From the NCBI GenBank assembly GCA_964372115.1, contig CAYJPN010000025.1, forward strand, positions 1-64,000: DNA of 64,000 bases. The letters are read 5' to 3'. The notes beneath the pieces are model-generated. The model was not told the origin of the DNA and did no database searches. It saw only the letters and a list, made by a program, of their open reading frames with translations. Both the position numbers and the translations under genes were made by a program. Numbering within the stretch: position 1 is the stretch's first letter; every line of letters begins with the position of its first letter. Shown in pieces: positions 53,361-61,722 of the stretch. This DNA is from CG2-30-36-16 sp964372115. Its GTDB lineage: Bacteria > Bacteroidota > Ignavibacteria > Ignavibacteriales > Ignavibacteriaceae.

Positions 53361-53735
53361 TTATTGTTTAGTGCTTTGTTTATAAGTTTGCCACCAGTAA
53401 TAAAAAAACATTAAACCTGTAAACGGGAATAGAAAAAAAATAAAACCAATTTTTATTGAACCGGAAGAAAGATACTCGACAACAAGAAAAAGTATAAAAC
53501 CATCGATAATTAAAACTGCACCCGGTCCTTCCCATTTTAGCGCAACCAAAATGCCTGCAACCATAGTTAATAAACCAAGAAACATAAAAGCTTCGTTTAC
53601 TTTTAAGTTTGCCGGGTTGGGCAATCCCTCACCTGCTGCAAATGTTAGAAACAAGAGGACGAGCAATACACCCATTATTCGGGCGCTCCATAAAATACCG
53701 CTTACGAAACGTGCATCAGCAAATTTGCGCAACAT
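53361..53735 (-). CDS. Small four-helix membrane protein of unknown function
   Basis: A 124-residue protein with four hydrophobic segments near residues 16-35, 48-66, 72-88 and 95-114, and a basic C-terminus (WWQTYKQSTKQ). No family that I can name with confidence. It lies between a haem-binding gene and the YbaK gene with normal intergenic gaps, so no operon evidence. Confidence 0.6.
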   Translation of the reverse strand: MLRKFADARFVSGILWSARIMGVLLVLLFLTFAAGEGLPNPANLKVNEAFMFLGLLTMVAGILVALKWEGPGAVLIIDGFILFLVVEYLSSGSIKIGFIFFLFPFTGLMFFYYWWQTYKQSTKQ

Positions 53736-53843
53736 TCCAACTCCTTACAATTTAGAATTATCTGAAACGGCAACTACCGCTTTTTGTGAAGTCTGTAAAT
53801 AATCTTACTATTAAAATAAAGAAAATTCTCAAAATACAAACAC

Positions 53844-54317
53844 TCACAACATCGAATGATATGCGAATTTCAATTTTTTTGGTTTTACAATTCTTTCATA
53901 ATCTGTATAGCTCATCCTTATAAGTTCGCTGTGCGAGCAGGCATTAAAAACAATTTCTTTATCCCCGGCTAAACTTTCCGCAACATAAACATCCAGATTA
54001 TAAAGGTTGCCAAACGGGGGCATCGCGCCAACTTCACAGTCCGGAAACTTATCAATAAACTCCTGCTCATACGCAAGCCGTACGCTGGCAACACCGAGCA
54101 TTTCTTTCAAAATTTCGAATTGAATATTAAACGGCGCAGGTAAAACAGCCATCGCCATTTTACCGTCAATTTTTATAATTACGGTTTTAGCAAGTTCTTT
54201 CCCCGGTATATGCGCTGTAGCGGCTATTTCCTGCGAAGTAAACGCAGGCGAGTGCGATATGCGCACATATTTTACATTATTCTCATCGAGATATTGGGTT
54301 AGTTTTTTTATTGGCAT
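53844..54317 (-). CDS. YbaK/EbsC-family aminoacyl-tRNA deacylase
   Basis: A 157-residue single-domain protein starting at the Met at 54317: AGAGG five bases upstream is a good ribosome binding site, and the frame open to 54341 adds only residues with no family match. VKYVRISHSPAFTSQEIAATAHIPGKELAKTVIIK (family core, with the invariant Lys) and LPAPFNIQFEILKEML are characteristic. The family removes mischarged amino acids from tRNAs (Cys or Ala on tRNA-Pro, for example). Specificity not decidable. Confidence 0.87.
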   Translation of the reverse strand: MPIKKLTQYLDENNVKYVRISHSPAFTSQEIAATAHIPGKELAKTVIIKIDGKMAMAVLPAPFNIQFEILKEMLGVASVRLAYEQEFIDKFPDCEVGAMPPFGNLYNLDVYVAESLAGDKEIVFNACSHSELIRMSYTDYERIVKPKKLKFAYHSML

Positions 54318-54382
54318 AACAACCTCTATAATTATGGGCATTGCCCGGTTGAAAAATATTTTTAAATGTTGAAGCTATTCAA

Positions 54383-54679
54383 TCAAATTTCACCGGTTAG
54401 TTCTAAAAATCTTTTATATGGAATGGCAATTAAGCTTTGCGACTCGAATGCTCCGTTGTTTAAACTAATCATCGAAACCTTTGCCGCTGTTTCTTCATCC
54501 GGCGCTTCGTAAATATCAAGAAAATCGTAAGGACCCAGCAGAGCATAATGTGAGATGAATTTTACATCAGGGCATTTATCTTTTACCTGATCAAGCCACG
54601 AGCGACCGATTTGAGCCCTATCTTTCATCTGTTTTGTAATTTCGGGTGAGAGTTTTGTTAGAAGAATAAACGTTTTCAT
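54383..54679 (-). CDS. GYD-domain protein
   Basis: A 98-residue single-domain protein starting at the Met at 54679, because AGGAGG (54685-54690) lies five bases upstream; an earlier Met at 54694 lacks this. KTFILLTKLSPEITKQM, VKFISHYALLGPYDFLDIYEAPD and KVSMISLNNGAFESQSLIAI give the GYD domain, a small ferredoxin-like fold often seen in proteins of unknown function. Single gene. Confidence 0.88.
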   Translation of the reverse strand: MKTFILLTKLSPEITKQMKDRAQIGRSWLDQVKDKCPDVKFISHYALLGPYDFLDIYEAPDEETAAKVSMISLNNGAFESQSLIAIPYKRFLELTGEI

Positions 54680-54979
54680 AAGAGCCTCCTGCAATAATGT
54701 TGTAAAATTATTATCAGTGTCTTAAGCCTTCGGAAAAACAAGACGGTTTAAGTTTACCTGTAATATATATTTTGGGCATCTAAATATCAAAACAATTCGG
54801 AGATATTATGTAAAAATTATCTCGCCAATAAAATAAGGATAATCAACAATTTTTCTTATCATTTTCAAAATACATTTGTTCAGTGTACCGGGCTGTCTAT
54901 TAGATTAAAGCAAATGTTTCCTGCGGCTTGTTTATATTTGCGCAATAAAATTACAAAAGCATTTTTTTGAGATGATATA

Positions 54980-55999
54980 ATGACAAAAAAATTATTCTCT
55001 GTCCTGTTTATTCTTTTCTTTTCTTCCACCTTATTTTCGCAGTTAAAATATTCCAACCTTGGCAATTTTAATTTAGAAAACGGCACAGCCATAAAAAATT
55101 GCACCGTTGCCTATAGAACTTTTGGCATCCTAAATGAGCATAAATCAAATGTGCTTTTATTTCCCACATGGTTTGCCGGCACAAGCGAACACCTCGCTAA
55201 TTATACCGGCAAAGGTAAAATGGCAGACAGTACAAAATATTTTGTCATCGCTGTAGACGCACTCGGAGACGGCGTTTCATCATCACCATCTAATAGTAAG
55301 GAACAGCCCGGCGCTCTTTTCCCGGTTTTTTCAATTCATGATATGGTTGAATCTCAATACATGATGCTAAAAAAAGAATTCGGCTTCGAAAGTATTTATG
55401 GTATAATAGGGGGGTCTATGGGTGGCATGCAGGTTTTTGATTGGATAACAACGCATCCATCTTTTATTAAAAAGGCTGTAGCATATGTTGGTTCACCAAA
55501 GCTGACTTTTTACGATAAACTTTTATGGCAAACAGAATTAAGTATTATTGAACTCGGAACTATCGGAAATATTCCGGATAGTACGGCATGCATGGCTGTT
55601 TCATCACTGCAAACATCACACATCCGGAGTATAAAATATTATAATGATAAATACTCACCCGAAGAGTTTGATAATTTCATTCGCGACAACTACAGAGTAT
55701 ATAAAAAACTCTACAACAGCTACAACTGGGCATCACAGCTAAAAGCAATGATGCTGCATGATGTTTATAAAAAGTTTGATAATGCAAAACAAAGCGCCGC
55801 TTCAACATTCAAGGGAGATTTCTTTATTATAGTAGGCGCACACGATATGATGGTGAATCCTTTACCGGCAATTGAATTTGCCCACCTAAGCAGAGCCAGG
55901 TTATTGGTGCTCGAAAATGATTGCGGACATTTATCACCCGGTTGCGAAATGGATAAATTTGTAAATCAAGTAAATGATTTTTTTGAAGGTGTAGACTAA
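54980..55999 (+). CDS. Exported homoserine acetyltransferase-like alpha/beta hydrolase
   Basis: A 339-residue protein with a signal peptide (KKLFSVLFILFFSSTLFSQ) and the MetX-type alpha/beta hydrolase fold. CTVAYRTFGILNEHKSNVLLF and FPTWFAGTSEHLANY at the start, then the nucleophile motif GGSMGGMQVFDW (catalytic Ser near residue 151) and the C-terminal His in NDCGHLSPG. True MetX is cytosolic and about 350-380 residues; export means it is a family paralogue with another role. Single gene with a TATATTTG at 54932 but no matching -33 element. Confidence 0.82.
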   Translation: MTKKLFSVLFILFFSSTLFSQLKYSNLGNFNLENGTAIKNCTVAYRTFGILNEHKSNVLLFPTWFAGTSEHLANYTGKGKMADSTKYFVIAVDALGDGVSSSPSNSKEQPGALFPVFSIHDMVESQYMMLKKEFGFESIYGIIGGSMGGMQVFDWITTHPSFIKKAVAYVGSPKLTFYDKLLWQTELSIIELGTIGNIPDSTACMAVSSLQTSHIRSIKYYNDKYSPEEFDNFIRDNYRVYKKLYNSYNWASQLKAMMLHDVYKKFDNAKQSAASTFKGDFFIIVGAHDMMVNPLPAIEFAHLSRARLLVLENDCGHLSPGCEMDKFVNQVNDFFEGVD

Positions 56000-56038
56000 G
56001 AATAAAATTAAGAGAATGGGAGTTAACCGCAATTAATT

Positions 56039-59000
56039 TTATTGAAGATTGGAGATGAATTCGGTTAATTCAGCAACTCGCTGAAATCTTTCATCAGCAT
56101 TTTTCGAGAGACATTTCATTATTATTTTATCTAATTCTGCCGGTATATTTTTATTTATTGATGACGGAACAGCCGGCTGAGTATTAAAAATAGAATGGAT
56201 CAGTGCAATTTCGTTTTCGCCGTTAAAGGGGAGTTTGTTTGTGCACAGCTCGTATAAAATTACACCGAGAGAAAAAATATCGCTTCTGCTGTCAACTAAT
56301 ACATTTGTTACCTGCTCGGGGGCAACATAACCAAGCGTACCGAGGACGGTACCGAGTGACGTCATTGTAGAAACAAGCGCTGATTTTGAAAGACCAAAAT
56401 CCATTATGCGAAGTTTGTTTTTTTCATCAAGCATAATGTTCCCGGTTTTCATATCCCTATGGACAATATTTTTTGCATGTATATCTTCAAGCCCGGCACA
56501 TATCTGGAGAATAATATTTTTAATTTCTTTCCAACTTAGGGGATAATTATTATCGAGATATTCTTTTAAAGTCCCCCCGGGCAAATACTCCATTGCAATA
56601 AAACCTGTGTTTTCACTCTCGCCGAGTTCAAATACTTTTACAATGTTCGGATGATTAAACGAGGATAACACTCTTGCCTCGCCGGAAAAACGTTTTTTGT
56701 TTTCTTCATCATGCAGCAGTTCCGGCATTAATATTTTTAACGCCACTTTTTGTTTTGTGTTAACATCGAGAGCAAGATACACTTTTCCCATTCCGCCTTT
56801 ACCGAGGAGCTTTTCAATTTTATAGTGGGATATAATTTCGGCATCAAGTTTTTTATAAACAGATTTCGCCCTCATTATTCCTATACTTCCCACAACAAAT
56901 ACAAAAACAAAAGGGAGGATAAAAATAAACGTGCCCGATGATAAAATGGTATAATGAATTACTACTAAGAAAAGGATAAACAGACCGGTGGAAAAATACC
57001 AGCGGTTTACAAATCTTCCGGCACCGGCTTTTCTTCCGGCAAAAATTAACGATGCAATTAAAATTAGAAATATTGCAAATCGAATTATCTCGACAGTTTT
57101 GTTAGCAAGCAGAAACGTCCTGAATACTGATTTATAAATAAGAATAAAGGATGCTTCAAAAGTCGAGGTCTCTGTTAGAAAATATCGTTCGCCGGGTTTT
57201 ATATTTTCTATTACTTTAACTTTGCCGGATGGGAAAACTACTTGAAAGTTATTCTGATATTTATCGTCAACAGCAAAAATGTAATTGCTAATACCACTGT
57301 TCAGCATCGGGGCATTTCCCGCACCTATTATTTTACTGCCGGTTAAAAGCGTATCTCTATTTTTTATTGTGTACAAATTGATCCGCGCGCCCCGCGCATA
57401 TCGATTTGAGTAGATACCTTCGACACTAATTTTTACATAATTATTTTTATTTAAATTGTTACGGTAAAGCACCGCGCCTTTGTCGCCCTGTGCATCGGTA
57501 GAAGTACCGACAAATAAATCTTCATCCCCGTCATCATCAATATCTGCAAAAGATGGATTACCTGTAAAGTTTAACCCGGAATATTCTGAAACTTCTTTAA
57601 ACATCATCTCCGGGGAATTCAAATAAAGTTTTGAACTAATATACAAATCTATCCAGCCATCGTTATTTACATCCGCCGCCGCCGCGGTCCCGTTTACCGG
57701 CTCAGGATGGAAGATAGTTTGGTTAAAGCCGGCAGCGGCTGAAACATTTTCAAAGTGTTTTCCTTTTTTATTCAGCAGCAGCCACGGCGCTTCTTTTTGA
57801 TGATGAACAAAAATATCTATCCAGCCATCGTTGTTAAAATCTTCTGCAAGTGCTACCGATGTTGAGAGCGATTTTCCCTCGGGGGAGTTAAAAGCAATGT
57901 CATCGAACAAGGAAAAATTAAAGTTGCCATGATTAATGTAAAGTGCAAGTGATTTCCCATTATTAGGCACCTGGTATGGGAAAAGTATATCGATCAGTCC
58001 ATCGTTGTTAAAATCGGAAAAACATGCGCCGAAAGATTTTTTCTTGTTATCGGGAAGAGATGTTTTATGGAAAACATTTTCAAAATGACCGGCTCCATTG
58101 TTTTTAAAAAGCATATCACGCCGAATATCATTGGAAAAGTATAAATCAATGTTGCCGTCATTATCAAAATCAAAAGCAGAAATAGAGATTAATGAAAAAG
58201 TATCAATAGAATCTAAAACCAGATTACTTCGTTCTGTGAAATCAATAAATTTGTTTTCACCGATACCGAGAAAAAATTTATAATTCTTATCGTCTGCAAT
58301 GTGTATAAAATCCAAATAACCATCGTTATTAAAATCAGCCGAAATAGCACCTCCGGCAGATGAAAGTGAATTTATCAGTCCACCTTCTATTGAAATATCG
58401 CCGAAAACTCCACCGCCGTTATTTTTGTAAAGGAGCGGCGGAGCTTCTTCATTTATAACAATAATATCAGGATATTTTTCGCCAAAATTGTGAGCAAAAA
58501 TTCCGTTTCTGCCTGTGGGGCGAATGAGTGATTGCACAGTATAATCGGTAAAAGAAAAACCTAATGCCTGTGAGTTTGTGTAAATACCCCTATTACCGAT
58601 AAGCCAGATTAAATAGCCGGTGCTGTCATTTACAACCGATAAATCCCAGAAAGATTCTTTAAGGTATTCGGCATTTTTATCTTCCGTCCATTTTGTTCCG
58701 TCATAAAAATATAAACTTGAGTTTGTTCCGCAAACCCAAACATGGTTTTCGTCAATTGCTTTTACAGAATAGAACATTGCCGGACTATTGATTTTACTTT
58801 TGTTCCATGTTCCATTTTTGTATTCCAATACTGTTCCGTTAAAACCTACTGCCCACCCTTTGTTTTCCCCAAGCATAACAATTCGCTGAAGATGTTTATC
58901 GGTCGGGGATGGATAGTTTTTCCACTCAAAGTTTTTATAACGCAAAATCATTCCGTCTTTACCAACCGCCCAGCCGCTCGAGGAGTCGATCATATAAATA

Positions 59001-59593
59001 TCATTTATATCACCGGATATTAAATCAGAAAGTTTAGTTTTATCAACCGGACTTTTTTTAGTCTCCCATTTTTTCCCATTATAAAAGATAATATTACCCT
59101 GCTGACCGCCCATCCATGCAGTTCCCTCCGGAAGTACGGAAAGATTTTGCCACATAACATAATCTGTTGCGTCCCACATTTTTTTCGGGAGAGGTATTTC
59201 CTTTTTCGTGTTACCTATTTCAGTGAGAACGGGTTTAAAATAACCATTGTGGGTAAGATGATTAATTACCCAGAGTTTGTTTTTGTAAAAATCAATTTGA
59301 GGAAAATCGGAGTATGGAAATGAATGAATGGCAGTCCATGTGCCGGCATTATAAGAATAAACTTTTCCGTCAATATCTCCGCGTCCCTTGGAGATAGCAA
59401 CCCCGGAATCGGCAGAAAGCATTTTAATCCTCGCGCCTAAATCCACGCTTGCCTGTCGGTACCAGACATTATTGTAGGCGGTAATCAGCTGCTCATCATC
59501 TATGTGTTTTTGTTCACCGCAGGAAAAGAACAGCAGCGCGAGAAAGATTGATATAATAGATTTATAAAACGATCGCAAAAATGAAATCAACAA
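56039..59593 (-). CDS. Receptor-like Ser/Thr kinase: propeller, VCBS repeats, three TMs, C-terminal kinase
   Basis: A 1184-residue fusion. The N-terminus is a probable lipoprotein signal (SIISIFLALLFFSCGEQ, Cys near residue 26). Residues about 30-340 are propeller blades (W-x-G and G-x-D-G-M pattern, for example VWVCGTNSSLYFYDG). About 360-720 hold six FG-GAP/VCBS calcium motifs (DFNNDGYLDFI, DFDNDGNIDLY, DFNNDGLIDIL, DFNNDGWIDIF, DVNNDGWIDLY, DIDDDGDEDLF), then an ASPIC-like stretch with RYARGARINLY. Three membrane helices near 836-853, 866-883 and 886-906 precede a complete Ser/Thr kinase (GKGGMGKVYLA, VALK, HRDMKTGN near 1047, DFG near 1065). The kinase faces the cytoplasm. Confidence 0.85.
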   Translation of the reverse strand: MLISFLRSFYKSIISIFLALLFFSCGEQKHIDDEQLITAYNNVWYRQASVDLGARIKMLSADSGVAISKGRGDIDGKVYSYNAGTWTAIHSFPYSDFPQIDFYKNKLWVINHLTHNGYFKPVLTEIGNTKKEIPLPKKMWDATDYVMWQNLSVLPEGTAWMGGQQGNIIFYNGKKWETKKSPVDKTKLSDLISGDINDIYMIDSSSGWAVGKDGMILRYKNFEWKNYPSPTDKHLQRIVMLGENKGWAVGFNGTVLEYKNGTWNKSKINSPAMFYSVKAIDENHVWVCGTNSSLYFYDGTKWTEDKNAEYLKESFWDLSVVNDSTGYLIWLIGNRGIYTNSQALGFSFTDYTVQSLIRPTGRNGIFAHNFGEKYPDIIVINEEAPPLLYKNNGGGVFGDISIEGGLINSLSSAGGAISADFNNDGYLDFIHIADDKNYKFFLGIGENKFIDFTERSNLVLDSIDTFSLISISAFDFDNDGNIDLYFSNDIRRDMLFKNNGAGHFENVFHKTSLPDNKKKSFGACFSDFNNDGLIDILFPYQVPNNGKSLALYINHGNFNFSLFDDIAFNSPEGKSLSTSVALAEDFNNDGWIDIFVHHQKEAPWLLLNKKGKHFENVSAAAGFNQTIFHPEPVNGTAAAADVNNDGWIDLYISSKLYLNSPEMMFKEVSEYSGLNFTGNPSFADIDDDGDEDLFVGTSTDAQGDKGAVLYRNNLNKNNYVKISVEGIYSNRYARGARINLYTIKNRDTLLTGSKIIGAGNAPMLNSGISNYIFAVDDKYQNNFQVVFPSGKVKVIENIKPGERYFLTETSTFEASFILIYKSVFRTFLLANKTVEIIRFAIFLILIASLIFAGRKAGAGRFVNRWYFSTGLFILFLVVIHYTILSSGTFIFILPFVFVFVVGSIGIMRAKSVYKKLDAEIISHYKIEKLLGKGGMGKVYLALDVNTKQKVALKILMPELLHDEENKKRFSGEARVLSSFNHPNIVKVFELGESENTGFIAMEYLPGGTLKEYLDNNYPLSWKEIKNIILQICAGLEDIHAKNIVHRDMKTGNIMLDEKNKLRIMDFGLSKSALVSTMTSLGTVLGTLGYVAPEQVTNVLVDSRSDIFSLGVILYELCTNKLPFNGENEIALIHSIFNTQPAVPSSINKNIPAELDKIIMKCLSKNADERFQRVAELTEFISNLQ

Positions 59594-59653
59594 TTTGTTT
59601 GGGTAAAGGTAAAGAGAAGAAAGAAAGATTACAAGCAGTGTATTTTAATGGAA

Positions 59654-59695
59654 GCATGGCTGAACTGATTAAAAAATTAAATCAGCCAGCCATGC
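59654..59695 (-). terminator. Hairpin after the HGSNAT-like gene
   Basis: GCATGGCTG (59654-59662) pairs with CAGCCATGC (59687-59695), and CTGATT (59665-59670) with AATCAG (59680-59685). It lies 20 bases after the stop at 59716 on the minus strand; the U-tract (TTCCATTAAAA) is weak. Confidence 0.5.
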
Positions 59696-59715
59696 ACAAG
59701 CTTAGTTTGAATCAG

Positions 59716-60837
59716 CTATACTTTTATAAATATTTTTTTTGCGTACAAAATCCACATTAAACCAAGCCATATTATTACATACACAAGGGCATATGCAAGA
59801 GAAGCATTAATAGTGCTCAACCACGAATGAAAGAAATTTTCGAATATGTAAGTTTTTAACGTAATCTCTTCACCCGTTGCGGTTGTTAATTTTATTATAG
59901 TCATCAACCGCCCGATAATACCGGAAGCAAAAAATACTGTTATCGCATTTAGACCATAAACAACAAAGGGCTTCGTCCACCATTTGATTCCTTTAACATC
60001 AATAAACCAATAGCAGAAAGCCAGAAAGTGGAGAGCGAGACCAGCAGTATAAACTACGTAAGAACTTGTCCAGATACTTTTATTAATCGGGAACCAAAAG
60101 TCCCAGATATAACCAAGCAGTAAACCGATATTTCCAAAGATAAACATCCAAACAACTTTTGTTGTGTCATCCATTTTTTTACGCAGCCAGTAGCCGGTTA
60201 ATATTCCAAACAACGCCGTAGAAACTGCCGGAATAGTGCTAAAGATGCCCTCTGGATCCCAAACCTTTGTGGCGCTCCAAAGATGACCGGACAGCAAATT
60301 ATTATCAATCCAGGCGCCAAGATTTGTTGCCGGTTCGAGGTTAGCATAACCAACACCGGGCACAGGTATTAAAGTCATAGCCAGCCAGTAAAAAATTAAC
60401 AGCACAACGGCAATAATTGAAATTGTTTTTATGCTGCTTTTTAAGAAGAGGAAAGATGCAAAGAAATAAACCACAGCTATTCTCTGCAATACACCGGGTA
60501 TTCTTATAACAGATAAATCATAATAAGGAAACCCCTGTAAAATTAAACCGAGCAGAAATAACATTGCACCGCGTCTGAATACCTGCAGCATAAGTTTAAA
60601 TTGGTCATCACCTCTTTCTTTTCTTTTTGAAAGGGAATAAGTAATAGCAACGCCAACTATAAAAAGAAAAAAAGGGAAAATTAAATCGGTTGGTGTGCAG
60701 CCATTCCATTTGGCATGTTCCAAAGGAGGATAAATTGAACCCCAGGCTCCGGGATTGTTTACGAGAATCATTCCCGCAATTGTAATACCCCTAAAAACAT
60801 CAAGTGAAAGAAGACGAGTAGATTTTTGTGTTTCCAT
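59716..60837 (-). CDS. HGSNAT-like (DUF5009) membrane acyltransferase
   Basis: About 373 residues from the Met at 60837 (METQKSTRLLSLDVFRGITIAGMILVNNPG); Mets at 60846 and 60864 are alternatives with no better ribosome site. SLDVFRGITIAGMILVNNPG, HAKWNGCTPTDLIFPFFLFIVG and RRGAMLFLLGLILQGFPYYD with PGVLQRIAVVYFF are the family signatures, with about 10 helices and a conserved His (HAKW) near residue 45. Relatives include heparan-alpha-glucosaminide acetyltransferase and bacterial NagX; it probably acetylates a sugar amine across the membrane. Divergent from the next gene. Confidence 0.85.
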   Translation of the reverse strand: METQKSTRLLSLDVFRGITIAGMILVNNPGAWGSIYPPLEHAKWNGCTPTDLIFPFFLFIVGVAITYSLSKRKERGDDQFKLMLQVFRRGAMLFLLGLILQGFPYYDLSVIRIPGVLQRIAVVYFFASFLFLKSSIKTISIIAVVLLIFYWLAMTLIPVPGVGYANLEPATNLGAWIDNNLLSGHLWSATKVWDPEGIFSTIPAVSTALFGILTGYWLRKKMDDTTKVVWMFIFGNIGLLLGYIWDFWFPINKSIWTSSYVVYTAGLALHFLAFCYWFIDVKGIKWWTKPFVVYGLNAITVFFASGIIGRLMTIIKLTTATGEEITLKTYIFENFFHSWLSTINASLAYALVYVIIWLGLMWILYAKKIFIKV

Positions 60838-60941
60838 AATAACCATAATTTTATTATCTATCAAAAATTATATTTTTCTTCCTTCTAATACAATATTATT
60901 TTTGCTAAGTTTGGTCTTTAAAAAATTGAACAGCAAGGTAA

Positions 60942-61556
60942 ATGAAAATTTTAAGAAGGCTTTATGACTGGGTTCTTCATTGGGCAGAAACTCCTTATGG
61001 AGCAATTGCATTATTTTTTATTGCATTTGCCGAATCATCATTTTTTCCAATTCCACCGGATGCTTTGTTAATTGCGCTTGTACTCGGTGCACGAGCTAAG
61101 GCATTTAAGTATGCAGGTGTTTGTACAGTCGCATCAATTTTAGGCGCGATGCTCGGTTATGCTATTGGTTATTTTGTCTGGTGGTCGGCACCGAATGAGT
61201 TTTCTTCAGTAGCATTATTTTTCTTCAACCACATTCCCGGTTTTAGACCGGAGGTTTTTGAGCAAATTAGAAAAATGTATGTGGAGTATAATTTCTGGAT
61301 AATTTTCACAGCCGGCTTTACTCCGCTGCCATATAAAGTGTTTACAATTTCCGCGGGGGCTTTTTTTATAAATTTTCCGATGTTTCTTTTTGCTTCCATG
61401 GTAAGCCGGGGTGCAAGATTCTTTTTAGTCGCGTTTCTTATCTGGCGGTTCGGTCCGCAAATTAAAAGTTTCATAGATAAATATTTCAACTGGCTTGCAA
61501 TAGGGTTTACGGTGATGTTAATAGGCGGGTTTGTAATAATAAAGTATTTAGTTTGA
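60942..61556 (+). CDS. YqaA/DedA (VTT)-family membrane protein
   Basis: A 204-residue protein with about five membrane helices. YGAIALFFIAFAESSFFPIPPDALLIALVL and SILGAMLGYAIGYFVWW, then FTAGFTPLPYKVFTISAGAFFINFPMFLFASMVSRGARFF, fit the VTT (SNARE-associated/DedA) domain, YqaA subgroup. DedA relatives take part in undecaprenyl-phosphate or phospholipid flipping and envelope stress. uppP elsewhere in the window uses the same carrier lipid, but no link is shown. Single gene. Confidence 0.87.
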   Translation: MKILRRLYDWVLHWAETPYGAIALFFIAFAESSFFPIPPDALLIALVLGARAKAFKYAGVCTVASILGAMLGYAIGYFVWWSAPNEFSSVALFFFNHIPGFRPEVFEQIRKMYVEYNFWIIFTAGFTPLPYKVFTISAGAFFINFPMFLFASMVSRGARFFLVAFLIWRFGPQIKSFIDKYFNWLAIGFTVMLIGGFVIIKYLV

Positions 61557-61561
61557 TATAA

Positions 61562-61580
61562 GCGGCGTGGTAAGCGCCGC
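61562..61580 (+). terminator. GC-rich hairpin after the YqaA-like gene
   Basis: GCGGCG (61562-61567) pairs with CGCCGC (61575-61580) over a 7-base loop, six bases after the stop. There is no U-tract, so it may be a terminator of weak type or an mRNA end protector. Confidence 0.35.
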
Positions 61581-61722
61581 ATTCAAATAGAGGGCTCCTC
61601 AAAAAATTCGTTATCTAACGGATAACAGAATACTGGTATTTGCTGCCAAATCGGATTTTCGAAGAAAGCCAATTAAAGTTTTTAGGGATACCCTAAACAT
61701 AATTTAATCCTTTTATGAAACC

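Noticed and set aside
54932..54939. TATATTTG before the MetX-like gene
   Set aside because: No TTG or TTTG at the expected distance upstream.
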